From Halorhabdus sp. CBA1104 (lineage in GTDB: Archaea; Halobacteriota; Halobacteria; Halobacteriales; Haloarculaceae), in NCBI RefSeq assembly GCF_009690625.1, contig NZ_CP033878.1:2170001-2234000 (forward strand): a stretch of DNA of 64,000 nucleotides, in the 5' to 3' direction. The position numbers and the translations under genes were made by a program. Under the pieces are notes generated by a model. The model was not told the origin of the DNA and searched no databases. It saw only the letters and a program-made list of their open reading frames with translations. Within the stretch, counting starts at the first letter, position 1. Each line of letters begins with the position of its first letter. Shown piece by piece: positions 8,448 through 16,976 of this stretch.

Positions 8448-10096
8448 CGACCAGCACCCCCGGTGACGACGGTGTGCCCGTCTTCGCGTGTCTCGTTGTG
8501 GGGGAGTGCGAGGACCACCAGCCGTCGCCCGGCGTCTGTCCGTCTCACCGACAAGGAGCCGCCGAGTTGGTCGAGTGCCAGGCGCGTGACCGCCAGTGGC
8601 AGCGCTGGCGTACGTCGCCTACCGCCTCGATCCGTCGCTACCGGTCGATCGTCGGCGATCCGGATCGTCGGCTCCCCACTGGCGACGCTGATCTCGACGC
8701 GGGTCGCCGCGTGCGAGCAGGCATCGGCGAGGACCGGTTCGAGCAGGGACGACAGCAGCGCCTGGCTGACGGTCGTGTCGATGGCCTCGCCTTGGACAGC
8801 GACCGCCACCGATCGATCGTCCGCGGCCGCGATCGACTCCTGGAGGTCCTGAACGACGGGCTCGACGGCGAGTCGCTGGTCGGCGCTGGCCGGTCCCTCG
8901 GCGATAGCACGCTCGATCGATCGCGTCTGGGCGATGAGGGTCGTCAGTTCGGTCGTATCGGTCCAGATGCGATCCGCGACGGCCCCAGTGTCAGTGGCTG
9001 TCGCTGCCTGCGGGGACGCCTCCTGGGCGACTGCCACCATGCGATCGCGCATCACGTCGACGACGAACCGGCTGAGCAGCGTCAGTTGGTCCTCCCGCCG
9101 GCGCTGGTCGGTGACGTCCGTACAGCGCACCAGATGCCCGAACGAGCGGCCCCGGTCGTCGGTGACGACATCAGCAGTCACGGACAGTGTTGTCTCCTCG
9201 GCCAGTTCGATCCGGATCGGCTCCTCGGCTCTGGCCAGGCTCTCAGGATCGATCGCGGACGGGAAAAGCGAGGCAATCGAGTCCCCGAGAACTGACGCGC
9301 GTGAGACGTCGAACACTCGTTGTGCCGCGGGATTGAGGTCCCGCAGCCGTCCACGCCGATCGGAGATGAGAACGGCATCGGCCAGTTCCTCGACGACCCG
9401 ATCACGGCCCAACACTCGGGCCGCCGGCGGCGTCTCGAAGACTGGATACCGGCAGACGGCAACCAGCAATAAGCCACTCCCGATCGACGTACACACGGGG
9501 AGAAGTAGCGGCCGTTCGAAGACCTGTGCGACGAAACTCCCGGAGACCAACACGACCGCTCCGGCAGACAGCAACAGCGGCTCCCGGAGAGGAACCGCCT
9601 GCTGTCCGACCGATAGCCAGACGAGTAAGAAGACGCCGATCGTCACCAGAAATCCGATCAGGAGGTACGTCACCGTCAGCAATTGAAACGCGATCGTCGA
9701 GGGGTCCCCGATCGTGACCGCGACGATGCCGATGGTTCCAACGGAGACCACGGCGACAATGCCAGTGGTAACGCGGTTGAGGCGCCGTGAGCGGCCCGTG
9801 TACCGAAACGCAAACAGGACCCACAGCCCGCCGACGATGACCGCGGTGGCCGTAGCGAGGAGGACCCACGTCGTCGACTCGAAGTCCCAGCCCGTCACTG
9901 CGAGGGCCGCATTCGGCGGCGTGAGATCGGCGACGAGCAAGTGACAGACGGTCCCGACCACCACAGCCACGCTCACACCGAGGAGCGCCCGGGCACTGGC
10001 CCGTTCCCGGTCGGCCAGGAGCGCTGCGAACAGCCCAACAGCTACGCCCGCCGCGAGGGCAGTCATTCCAAGCCGGAGTGCGGTGAACAACACCAT
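8444..10096 (-). CDS. 7-TM/PAS histidine-kinase-like protein, probable pseudokinase
   Basis: 550 residues with the layout of the downstream kinase: about seven N-terminal helices (1-220), a PAS domain (about 232-330), and a region aligning with HisKA and HATPase. Reading across the H-box, 'NRVIRHNLRND' in the partner corresponds here to 'SRFVVDVMRDR', so the histidine is replaced by Asp347. The N-box asparagine becomes alanine ('LADACSH', about 457-462). G1 becomes 'ADDRPVAT', and the G2 glycines are absent ('GGRRRTPALPLAV'). Phosphorylation and ATP binding are therefore unlikely, yet the frame is long, clean and coupled to the active kinase by a 4-bp overlap. A regulatory or heterodimer role is my inference. 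Confidence 0.85.
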   Translation of the reverse strand: MVLFTALRLGMTALAAGVAVGLFAALLADRERASARALLGVSVAVVVGTVCHLLVADLTPPNAALAVTGWDFESTTWVLLATATAVIVGGLWVLFAFRYTGRSRRLNRVTTGIVAVVSVGTIGIVAVTIGDPSTIAFQLLTVTYLLIGFLVTIGVFLLVWLSVGQQAVPLREPLLLSAGAVVLVSGSFVAQVFERPLLLPVCTSIGSGLLLVAVCRYPVFETPPAARVLGRDRVVEELADAVLISDRRGRLRDLNPAAQRVFDVSRASVLGDSIASLFPSAIDPESLARAEEPIRIELAEETTLSVTADVVTDDRGRSFGHLVRCTDVTDQRRREDQLTLLSRFVVDVMRDRMVAVAQEASPQAATATDTGAVADRIWTDTTELTTLIAQTRSIERAIAEGPASADQRLAVEPVVQDLQESIAAADDRSVAVAVQGEAIDTTVSQALLSSLLEPVLADACSHAATRVEISVASGEPTIRIADDRPVATDRGGRRRTPALPLAVTRLALDQLGGSLSVRRTDAGRRLVVLALPHNETREDGHTVVTGGAGR

Positions 10097-10249
10097 GGGT
10101 CAGTCGATCCGGAGGGATCGGCAGCCGCCTGCAACGAGCCTCACAGCGACGAATTGGCGGACGACTACGGCCGATCGTCAGCGCGTGGTTTCGAGTGACA
10201 GCCGGGGACACTTGGATGCCAGGGGTGAGGAAATGGTACCGTGATGCGG

Positions 10250-10681
10250 TCAGTCGTTTGCTGGCACGGGTGTCGACTGCTCGACTTGGGGGCTGGCCGG
10301 CAGAGCGGATTCGAGGACGACAGCGACCGCTTCGTCGTCGATCGTCACTGAAATGGACTCGACGACGGGGCGATAGACCTTGTGGTGGTGGCCGTCAGCC
10401 GCGTCGATCCGACGCTCGGTCTCGAGCAGGCCAACTTCGAGAAGTGTGTTGAGTCGGCGAAACGCAGTCGGCCGGGACATGGCAGTCGCCGCCGCGACTT
10501 CCCGTCCGCTTCGTGGACGATCGAGCACGGCTTGGAAGGCTGCCCGCGTGTACTCGTCGCCGAGCGCGTCGAGCAGTGCCGTCGGATCGTCGTGGTGCCA
10601 TTCGTCGTCTCGGTTCTTCGCGTGTGGGGCCGCTTTCGGAGCGTCGGGACCAACTCGGGGCCGGACTGGTTCGCTCGACAT
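10250..10681 (-). CDS. winged-helix transcriptional regulator
   Basis: 143-residue regulator. After 30 polar residues a winged helix runs about 33-115: 'ALLDALGDEYTRAAFQAVL', 'AAATAMSRPTAFRRLNTLL' as the recognition helix, and 'RRIDAADGHHHKVYRPVVE' as the wing. A short C-terminal part follows ('SISVTIDDEAVAVVLESAL'). It resembles the partial regulator at the window start. The 186 bp between this start and the SDR stop contain a probable promoter with two inverted repeats (10714-10734 and 10753-10770), which suggests autoregulation. It lies upstream of the kinase/pseudokinase pair on the same strand, separated by 153 bp, so it could also regulate them. Confidence 0.8.
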   Translation of the reverse strand: MSSEPVRPRVGPDAPKAAPHAKNRDDEWHHDDPTALLDALGDEYTRAAFQAVLDRPRSGREVAAATAMSRPTAFRRLNTLLEVGLLETERRIDAADGHHHKVYRPVVESISVTIDDEAVAVVLESALPASPQVEQSTPVPAND

Positions 10682-10713
10682 CGATACGTTGAGACAGACA
10701 GCCCGAACTGGTA

Positions 10714-10734
10714 TCGATAGCAGCTAGCTATCGA
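10714..10734. promoter_or_regulatory. inverted repeat downstream of the regulator's TATA box
   Basis: TCGATAGC and GCTATCGA face each other across five bases. The site lies 33-53 bp upstream of the regulator ATG, just downstream of where transcription should start from the leftward TATA box at about 10759-10767. This is a good place for a repressor, most simply the regulator itself. Confidence 0.5.
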
Positions 10735-10752
10735 GGTCCCGGCGACCAGCAC

Positions 10753-10770
10753 GATCTAGTTATATAGATC
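10753..10770 (-). promoter_or_regulatory. TATA box embedded in an inverted repeat
   Basis: GATCTA and TAGATC are separated by six A/T-rich bases. On the minus strand the centre reads CTATATAAC, a good archaeal TATA box for the regulator at 10681. Transcription would begin near 10735. A protein binding this palindrome would occlude TBP. Confidence 0.45.
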
Positions 10771-10867
10771 CAGAACGGTGGCCCACGGATGGTCACGAGA
10801 GTGCCAGACCGGGCCGAGGAGAGAAAACGACCGCACGGCGACGTCGGTGTGCCGACAGACGCTCGGA

Positions 10868-11614
10868 CTACTGGCTGGTATAGCCGCCGTCGATAGCCAT
10901 CGCTTCGCCAGTGACGAACGAAGCGTCCTCCGAACAGAGCCACACGGCGGCGTCACCGATCTCTTCGGGCTGTCCGCCTCGGCCAATCGGCGTGGCTGCG
11001 ATCGCCCGGTCGACAAACTCCTGGTTGGTATCGGTCATCGGCGTCTCGATCAATCCGGGACAGATCGCGTTGACGCGGATCCCTTCAGCCCCGTACTCCA
11101 GGGCCGCGTTCTTCGTCAGGCCAATCACGCCGAACTTACTCGCCACGTACGGGCTGACGTGGCTTAGCCCGACCTGGCCAGCGATCGAAGACGTGTTGAC
11201 GATCGACCCGCCGCCACCCTCGAGCATGGCAGGGATCTCGGCTTGCATGCACAGGAACACGCCCTTCAGGTTGACATCGATCACGCGCTCCCAGGTATCG
11301 AGAGACTGATCGGCGGTCGGTGCACGCTCTCCGTCGATACCCGCGTTGTTGAACGCAAAGTCGAGACCACCGTAGGTCTCGACAGCCGTCTCGACCATCG
11401 CATCGACGGCGTCGGGATCGCTGACGTCCGTCTCGACAAACGTCGCCTCACCGCCTGCCGCCTCGATTTCGGTCACTGTCTCCGTCCCGGCTTCGACGTT
11501 GACGTCGGCCACCACGACCGCGGCGCCCTCCCCAGCGAAGCGCTTTGCAGCCGCCACACCGATCCCGGTACTCGCACCTGTCACGATCGCCACCGAATCT
11601 TGGATGCCATTCAT
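10868..11614 (-). CDS. short-chain dehydrogenase/reductase (SDR)
   Basis: 248-residue classical SDR. The NAD(P)-binding motif 'TGASTGIG' is at about 12-19, 'NNAG' at about 89-92, and the catalytic Ser143, Tyr156 and Lys160 in 'YVASK'. An acidic residue after beta-2 ('VVADVN') favours NAD(H). 'NAICPG' and the C-terminal 'DGGYT' are typical of the glucose-1-dehydrogenase / 3-oxoacyl-ACP-reductase-like subfamily, but the substrate cannot be read from sequence. Transcribed alone. Its upstream side is an unusually A/T-rich 400-bp stretch holding its promoter. Confidence 0.9.
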   Translation of the reverse strand: MNGIQDSVAIVTGASTGIGVAAAKRFAGEGAAVVVADVNVEAGTETVTEIEAAGGEATFVETDVSDPDAVDAMVETAVETYGGLDFAFNNAGIDGERAPTADQSLDTWERVIDVNLKGVFLCMQAEIPAMLEGGGGSIVNTSSIAGQVGLSHVSPYVASKFGVIGLTKNAALEYGAEGIRVNAICPGLIETPMTDTNQEFVDRAIAATPIGRGGQPEEIGDAAVWLCSEDASFVTGEAMAIDGGYTSQ

Positions 11615-12029
11615 CGTACGACGGCAAGGACTTCGATCGATTCGATGATAGTACAGTGGATACTTCCAGAACCGATGAAATATGCCGAAATTTTAACCGA
11701 TCGTGACACTATTTTCCAAGTTTGGAACGCTAAACGGAGACCTATTGCTCGTACCATTTGGCATCCCGATAGTTAGTGAATAACTGTATGATAGTATACG
11801 TAGAAAATAGCGTAACGTACCCAAAGGAATGCGCTATGGCGATCGGATCGGAGCCACTGACAGAATGGCAGAGTAGCGACACCATCGAGTCGTCAAACAG
11901 AACCGAGAGGAGGCGGGACGGGCGCTACTCGGTTGTGAGCGAGGCTGGCTCGAGGGCGGAAGAACGAACGGCGCCCCATCTTGCTGGAAGGACCGGCATT
12001 TATAGGCGGTCGCCGTCCAACTGTGACCG
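11615..12029. other. gene-free, relatively A/T-rich intergenic stretch
   Basis: About 415 bp between the divergent SDR gene and the HalX regulator. The first 220 bp are clearly richer in A and T than the surroundings, with several TATA-like runs (for example around 11690 and 11790-11810). A TATA box at about 11999-12005 places the HalX start of transcription only a few bases before its ATG. An open frame at 11776-12063 has neither haloarchaeal acidity nor a recognisable domain, so I do not call it a gene. The A/T bias may mark old foreign DNA. Confidence 0.5.
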
Positions 12030-12605
12030 ATGGGTGCCACCGAAGAGCTCCCGCAGGCGTTGATCGTCGACGACGAGCGGGAGGTCGCCGACGCCTACGC
12101 ACTGCGTTTGCGCGGACTCTGTGACGTCGAGACCGCCTACGACGGCGAAAGCGCCGTCGAGATCGTCAGCGATCGCGAGATCGACGTGGTGTTGCTCGAT
12201 CGACACATGCCCGGTCTATCCGGCGACGACGTTCTGGCGGAACTGGAAGCGATGGATTTTGCCGGTCGCGTCATCATGATCACCGCGATCGATCCCGACT
12301 TCGACATCCTCGACATGCCGTTCGACGACTATCTCTGCAAGCCGGTCGACCGCGAGGACGTCCGGGCGGCCGTGACCCAGCAGTGTACGATCCTCGGCTA
12401 CGCGACGCTCGGAGAGTACTTCAGCGTCGAGGCCACGCGCCAGGTTATCGCGGCCGAGCTCCCGGCCGAGCAGCGGGAGTCCCACGAGGCGTATCAGCAC
12501 AGCCACCAGCAGGCACGACAACTACAACAGCGTGCGCGCCGGCTGCTTGGCGATGCGGAGGCCCTCCTCGACGCGTTCGACGATATCGCCCGCGGGAGTC
12601 GGTAA
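12030..12605 (+). CDS. response regulator with HalX domain
   Basis: 191 residues. The receiver domain (about 9-125) has acidic pocket Asp14-Asp15, phospho-acceptor Asp57 in 'VVLLDRHMPG', and the conserved lysine in 'DYLCKPVD'. The C-terminal 70 residues ('SVEATRQVIAAELPAEQ' onward, with a Gln-rich helix) match HalX, a haloarchaea-specific output of unknown mechanism. No kinase is in an operon with it, so it is an orphan that could be served by any of the nearby kinases. It is expected to be leaderless, with a TATA box about 27 bp upstream of the ATG. Confidence 0.92.
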   Translation: MGATEELPQALIVDDEREVADAYALRLRGLCDVETAYDGESAVEIVSDREIDVVLLDRHMPGLSGDDVLAELEAMDFAGRVIMITAIDPDFDILDMPFDDYLCKPVDREDVRAAVTQQCTILGYATLGEYFSVEATRQVIAAELPAEQRESHEAYQHSHQQARQLQQRARRLLGDAEALLDAFDDIARGSR

Positions 12606-13109
12606 CCCGCCCAGCGGCCCGCCACAGTGGCCGACCAACGCGGCCTCGGTGGCCCCGGTTGCCAGCACGGCCAAAAGCAGTCGGGAGGTGGGGGAAAGAG
12701 CGTGACGGCCGTCGGACGGGGAAAGTGGGGGCGACTCGCTGCCCGCCAACCGGGCGGGCAAGCGAAGCGACGGCGGGATGGACCATCAAGCCCCGGACCG
12801 GATTTCTGCCCGTGAAACAGTCCGCGACGAGCGGGAGGTCGCCGCCGGAAAGGGCGTCGGCGAGGCCTCTCAACGCCGGGAACTGGCTGTCGAGTTTCGC
12901 TCGTGGGTGCTGGAAACGTGGGCACGGACGTCTGACAGCGAGTCGAACCGACGAGAGCAGTGGGAACATTTCAGCAGCGCCATTGTGATATCGCCACATC
13001 TCACCGGACACGAGCCACGACTATATACCTAACAGACGGTCAAACGCGTGTTTGAGCCAGTCGCTCTGTCCGAGCGCCGAGCAACCGCCAGGGTCGCAGG
13101 CGCGTTCAC
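12606..13109. other. gene-free, strongly structured region
   Basis: 504 bp with no convincing gene. The + strand frame at 12778-13032 and the - strand frame ending near 13011 lack acidic composition and known domains. There is a near-perfect hairpin at 12737-12764 (CGCT-GCCCGCC / GGCGGGC-AGCG with one bulge), an inverted repeat TCAAAC/GTTTGA near 13038-13053, and a TATA-like run at 13022-13030 usable on either strand. A 20-bp sequence from the start of the HalX gene (12071-12090) recurs exactly at 12825-12844. This may be a decayed gene or an untranslated RNA locus. Confidence 0.4.
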
Positions 13110-14426
13110 TCAGTCCTCGTCGTCGAGACGCCACGAGAGACCAAGCGTCTCGACGATCGAACGAGGCTCCGAGAGGTGCGGAACGGTCATCGGGACACTC
13201 TCGTTGGCATCGTCGTCGGTGTCGACCGATTCGGGGACCGGGACGAACAGCTCGACTGTCGTCTCGTCCGTCGCGTAGACGTCGAATTCGAGGGACGCAG
13301 TGCCAAGCAAGCGATCGAGCCGTCCCGCAGAACGGGTCACCCCGGTGACCGTGTGGGCGTCCAGTTTCGCCTGTGGTTCCTCGAGCAGTCGGTCGTAGGC
13401 CACCAGAACGTCGTCGTAGCAGTAGTATTCGAGCGTCCCGTACCGGAAATAGCGGATTGTCGCCCGCAATGCGACGAAGAACCCACCCAGGCCGAGGCCA
13501 ACGACGACGATCCCGACGCTCGATGCGAGCACGCCAAAGCCGACGATCAAAGTGGTGACGAACCCGATCGAGCCCGCCAGATAGGCACCGCCGTGAAGCA
13601 GGGCGTCGACGATCGCCGCCCGCTGACTCATCGAGGTCCGGAGACGTGGTTCTCCCGCGGGCATCTCGACCGGTTCGGGTTCGATCTCGGTACGTTTGCT
13701 GCCGTACAGCAGCGAGAACAGACTCCGGCGATCGTCGTCACGTTCCAGTCGGCTCGCCCGGATGTCGTAGGCGAGTTTGCCGATCGCGAGGGCGAGAACC
13801 GACCGCCCGGGATCGAGGATCGCGGTCGTGTTTACGGTCGATTCGAGGCCGAGAAAGACCATAAACAGGAGACCAACGACGAAGAGGTACTTGAACGGCA
13901 CGAGAAGCAAGGATCGCGGAGAGTGTTCGCGATACCCGCTCTCACGGAAGTACTCGCGGTAGGTGTCGATCCCGCGAGTGAGAAAGACGGCGGCCCCACC
14001 GAGGAGGAACGCGGCCGCATCAGCCTCGGTGACCGTCGGTCGCGTCAGAGCGAAGGCAAAAAAGGCCAGTCCCACGACGACGGGCGCGATGACCACCGAG
14101 AAGACGAGCGTCGGGAGATTGCGCGGATACACTGGGGGGAGTGGTCCCGGCAGTCGGATGGCCCCTCGCTTTTCCTGTAGCGGCCCGAGCAGTCTAAAGC
14201 GGTCGTCGATGGCGTTGTTGGGTCGCTTGTGGGCGAAGGGGATTTGCACAATGGTCCAGACGCAGATCGCGGCCAGTTCGGCCTGATAGACGAGCAACAG
14301 CGCCGTCGGTGACCACCCAAAGAAGACGACGCCGGCGATCGGGACGAGATTGCCCACGACGACGGGGAGATCACGAAGCCAAGCAGGTGCGGGCAACGAA
14401 TCGGTGATGGAGGGGGCGGCGCGCAC
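13110..14426 (-). CDS. DUF6498-type membrane protein with PH-like C-terminal domain
   Basis: 438 residues. The N-terminal 230 residues contain about six helices in the arrangement of haloarchaeal DUF6498 proteins. A polar segment (about 235-275) follows, then two helices (about 285-335). The C-terminal 'RYFRYGTLEYYCYDDVLVAY' and 'LEEPQAKLDAHTVTGVTRS' resemble a bacterial PH-like (YdbT-type) domain facing the cytoplasm. The end is acidic. Function is unknown. It lies downstream of the XRE/DUF2178 pair on the same strand with a 74-bp gap, so it may share their transcript. Confidence 0.72.
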   Translation of the reverse strand: MRAAPSITDSLPAPAWLRDLPVVVGNLVPIAGVVFFGWSPTALLLVYQAELAAICVWTIVQIPFAHKRPNNAIDDRFRLLGPLQEKRGAIRLPGPLPPVYPRNLPTLVFSVVIAPVVVGLAFFAFALTRPTVTEADAAAFLLGGAAVFLTRGIDTYREYFRESGYREHSPRSLLLVPFKYLFVVGLLFMVFLGLESTVNTTAILDPGRSVLALAIGKLAYDIRASRLERDDDRRSLFSLLYGSKRTEIEPEPVEMPAGEPRLRTSMSQRAAIVDALLHGGAYLAGSIGFVTTLIVGFGVLASSVGIVVVGLGLGGFFVALRATIRYFRYGTLEYYCYDDVLVAYDRLLEEPQAKLDAHTVTGVTRSAGRLDRLLGTASLEFDVYATDETTVELFVPVPESVDTDDDANESVPMTVPHLSEPRSIVETLGLSWRLDDED

Positions 14427-14500
14427 GTATCGAGGTTACAGGCCGGAATTGGCTTCGGTTTGTCGGTCGAGCAGTTCGGCGGTGGTCACTGGATCGGGAC

Positions 14501-14704
14501 TCACGGATCGATCTCGACCGGATCGAAGATATCCTCGATGGCACACTCGAAGTGCTCGGCCAGAGCGAAGGCCAGTTCCAGGGACGGATCGTAGCGATCG
14601 CGCTCGATCGCGTTGATCGTCTGGCGGGTCACACCGACTGCCTGGGCGAGCTCGCCCTGGCTGAGGCCCTCGGCTTCCCGCCGTGCAGAGAGGTCGTTGC
14701 GCAT
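14501..14704 (-). CDS. XRE-family HTH regulator, 67 residues
   Basis: A minimal helix-turn-helix repressor: 'LSQGELAQAVGVTRQTINAI' is the HTH, followed by 'ERDRYDPSLELAFALAEHFE'. This is the short type often paired with a small membrane protein. Its ATG follows the stop of the DUF2178 gene by three bases, so the two form one operon. An inverted repeat GTAAA-N6-TTTAC lies in the promoter of this operon and twice in the promoter of the nearby ABC exporter. I infer that this protein is the repressor for all three sites and that the DUF2178 partner controls it from the membrane. Confidence 0.88.
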   Translation of the reverse strand: MRNDLSARREAEGLSQGELAQAVGVTRQTINAIERDRYDPSLELAFALAEHFECAIEDIFDPVEIDP

Positions 14705-14707
14705 CGG

Positions 14708-15124
14708 TCACTCCATCTGTTTCGCGATCCCGAAACAGACGCCATACAGCAAGAACAGCGCCGAGAGTGTGAGGACGATGCCCGAGACGACACCCGAGAT
14801 CTCGACGATATCACCGGCATCGAGCACGTATAGCGCTGGGAGCAGACTCAAACCAAGGACCATCGTGATCCCGACGAGCAACCCACTCGCCCGGTTGTGG
14901 AGGTGGTAATCGCGCTCGTCTTGCAGCGTCCGGTCACTCCACAGCGGTGCCCCCACGGCGATGCCGCCCCCGAGCCACGCCCCGAGCATGTAGACGACCG
15001 CCCCGGCGAGGTGCTGGTCGAGGACGAACCCGGCCAGGAATCCGAGGATGGCGACGGCGGCGATGCCGTAAACGAGTCCACGGTAGCGCTGGCGCGTCAG
15101 TTTCGGTCCGTTGGTAGTAGTCAC
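14708..15124 (-). CDS. DUF2178-type membrane protein
   Basis: 138 residues starting at a GTG (15122-15124); upstream extensions to 15400 would overlap the exporter gene in the same direction and are basic. Four membrane helices occur in two pairs (about 15-60 and 80-135). Between the pairs is the conserved loop 'RTLQDERDYHLHNRASGL', a DUF2178 hallmark. Such proteins are commonly encoded next to a short XRE regulator, as here with a 3-bp gap. A plausible role is a membrane sensor that releases or traps the regulator. The operator at 15144-15159 lies between the TATA box and the start codon. Confidence 0.8.
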   Translation of the reverse strand: MTTTNGPKLTRQRYRGLVYGIAAVAILGFLAGFVLDQHLAGAVVYMLGAWLGGGIAVGAPLWSDRTLQDERDYHLHNRASGLLVGITMVLGLSLLPALYVLDAGDIVEISGVVSGIVLTLSALFLLYGVCFGIAKQME

Positions 15125-15143
15125 GATTGAGCTCCGTCTCGTA

Positions 15144-15159
15144 GTAAAGAGTGGTTTAC
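15144..15159. promoter_or_regulatory. operator GTAAA-N6-TTTAC upstream of DUF2178-XRE operon
   Basis: Perfect 5-6-5 inverted repeat 20 bp upstream of the GTG start. A minus-strand TATA-like run (TTTATTATC) is at about 15164-15172, so the operator covers the predicted transcription start. This is a classical repressor position and implies autoregulation. Confidence 0.65.
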
Positions 15160-15239
15160 ACCGAGATAATAAAGGTGGCGTCATCCGGCTTCTGGTGAGA
15201 CGGGTCGATCGGGAACGAGAGAGAGGCGAGCGGCCACAG

Positions 15240-16976
15240 TCACGGGAGTTGGTAGGTTTCGAGACGATGGACGGCCAGCCGGTAGGCGAGCGGAACTGCG
15301 AGGACAGCACTGGCGAGGACGAGCCACCCACCCGTGGTAACCGTGCCAGGACTGACGTCGAGTCCGAACGGTAGCCACCGCGACAGCAAGACAGCGCCAA
15401 GCACCCGGGCGGTCTCCTCGACGGCGACCACGATCGCGAGGACGATCGTACTCAGTGCGATCGAAAAGAGCGTGTAGGCACGCTTGCTCGGCGGTGTCGC
15501 CCGCCGAGCGCCGTCGAGACTGAGCCCCTCGAAGCGTGGAAAGACCGAGCCAATACCACTGGCAAGGACAGCGCTTGCGCCGACCGCGGCAACGCCAGTC
15601 ACGCCGAGGGCGGCCAGCACGGGCGGGGAACTGCCAGCCAGGTAGCCGACCCCGAGCGCGATGCCGACGGTCGGGGCAGCGGCGATCAGCATCGCCGCCA
15701 GGACAGTCCCATGGACGACGTGCCGACCCCGGGCGGGGGCCGTCAGCAACGCCGGGAGCGTCGCGCCCTGGATGCCCAGTGGGTTCAGCGGCACGACCGC
15801 ACCGGCCGCCCACGCGCCGTACCAGACGACGAACCAGGGGAGGTACCACGGGACGGTGCCGGTCGTCAGGGCGCGCTCGACGAAGAGGATCGCGGCCAGC
15901 AACGGCGGGGCGACGAAGACGAACTGGAAGGGCGACCGGACCGCCCGGCGGAGTGTCGTACTCGCGACGCCACGCGTCGCGGGCGCTCGACAGAGCCCGG
16001 CGAGGACGGCATCGAGCCGGGAATCGGGGGGCGTCTGGGGAGTCGAATCCGCGTCGACGGTCGTACGGGTCGGATCCGCCACCCACGCGTAGCGAGCGAC
16101 CGGGACCGAGAGAATCGTGCCACCGACGACGGCAAGCGGGCCGACAGCGAGGAGGGCAAAGACGTCGACGGCTGGCACACCGGCACCGGGTGTCGTCGCG
16201 AACGCGAGCGCGCCGAACCACGTCAGCGGGGGTGAGGTGAGAACCGGCTGGAGACGGACGATCAGGGTGAGCAACTCACCGGTCACCGAGAGTGTGACGT
16301 ACGCGAAGCCGATCGCGACACCGAACAGCGTCGCCAGCCGCCCCAGATTCGCCGAGCGACGGACAACGCCTTTCAGCGCCAGGCCGATCGGGTAGCCGAC
16401 GGCGGTCGCCGTCACCGGAACGAGCACGGCTGTGGCGGTGATCCCGACCAACGGGAGCGGTGAGCCAGTCCCGGCGACGAGCCCCGCGCCGCCGGCCAGG
16501 GCCAGGCCGATCGTGTACACCGAAAACTTCGCCGCGGCCGAGAGCAACAAGCCGCCGATCACGTCCGGGGTCGGCCGGATCGTCAGGTACTGCCCACCGT
16601 GATCGAGGTCACCGTTCGTTCCGAACGCGTCTGCCGCCAACAAGACCGTCAGGAAGAGCCAGACGACGCTGGTCGCCACGACGAGCCACGGTGGCAGTCC
16701 CTCCCCGGCGGCCAGGGCCGCGCCGACATCGCTCGCGACCGCGTAGGTCTGGACGAGAAAGAACACGCCCATCACGCCCACGACCGCCATGAACGCGAGC
16801 CAGAGGTCCTGCTGTCTGACCCAACGGTACCCCCGAAGCAGGTCGATCCGGGCGATCTCTACACTCCGGGCAGGGACTGGCACGAGTGAGTTACGTCTGC
16901 CTGCTGGCGAGCGGACACCGGGGTCGTCCGAGACGTGCGCCGAGGACCCCGAGAGGCTGGCAGACCCATCAGCCAT
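15240..16976 (-). CDS. ABC exporter permease subunit
   Basis: About 578-residue integral membrane protein with 12 or more hydrophobic segments and a middle cytoplasmic loop (about 290-340). It has the low-complexity, Ala/Val/Gly-rich composition of archaeal ABC-2-like permeases and no solute-binding domain. The ATG at 16976 is chosen because GGAGG stands eight bases before it. An in-frame ATG at 16991 would add five residues. It overlaps the ATPase stop by 8 bp, so the pair is co-translated. The substrate is unknown; with only an ATPase and permease, export of a small molecule or peptide is more likely than uptake. Confidence 0.8.
   Translation of the reverse strand: MADGSASLSGSSAHVSDDPGVRSPAGRRNSLVPVPARSVEIARIDLLRGYRWVRQQDLWLAFMAVVGVMGVFFLVQTYAVASDVGAALAAGEGLPPWLVVATSVVWLFLTVLLAADAFGTNGDLDHGGQYLTIRPTPDVIGGLLLSAAAKFSVYTIGLALAGGAGLVAGTGSPLPLVGITATAVLVPVTATAVGYPIGLALKGVVRRSANLGRLATLFGVAIGFAYVTLSVTGELLTLIVRLQPVLTSPPLTWFGALAFATTPGAGVPAVDVFALLAVGPLAVVGGTILSVPVARYAWVADPTRTTVDADSTPQTPPDSRLDAVLAGLCRAPATRGVASTTLRRAVRSPFQFVFVAPPLLAAILFVERALTTGTVPWYLPWFVVWYGAWAAGAVVPLNPLGIQGATLPALLTAPARGRHVVHGTVLAAMLIAAAPTVGIALGVGYLAGSSPPVLAALGVTGVAAVGASAVLASGIGSVFPRFEGLSLDGARRATPPSKRAYTLFSIALSTIVLAIVVAVEETARVLGAVLLSRWLPFGLDVSPGTVTTGGWLVLASAVLAVPLAYRLAVHRLETYQLP

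Noticed and set aside
11776-12063. 95-codon + frame before HalX
   Set aside because: Basic composition, runs into HalX in another frame, no family resemblance.
12445-13011. 188-codon minus-strand frame in the HalX downstream region
   Set aside because: Not acidic, overlaps the HalX gene end and has no known domain. A TATA-like run near 13025 keeps a transcript possible, so the region is described as structured spacer.
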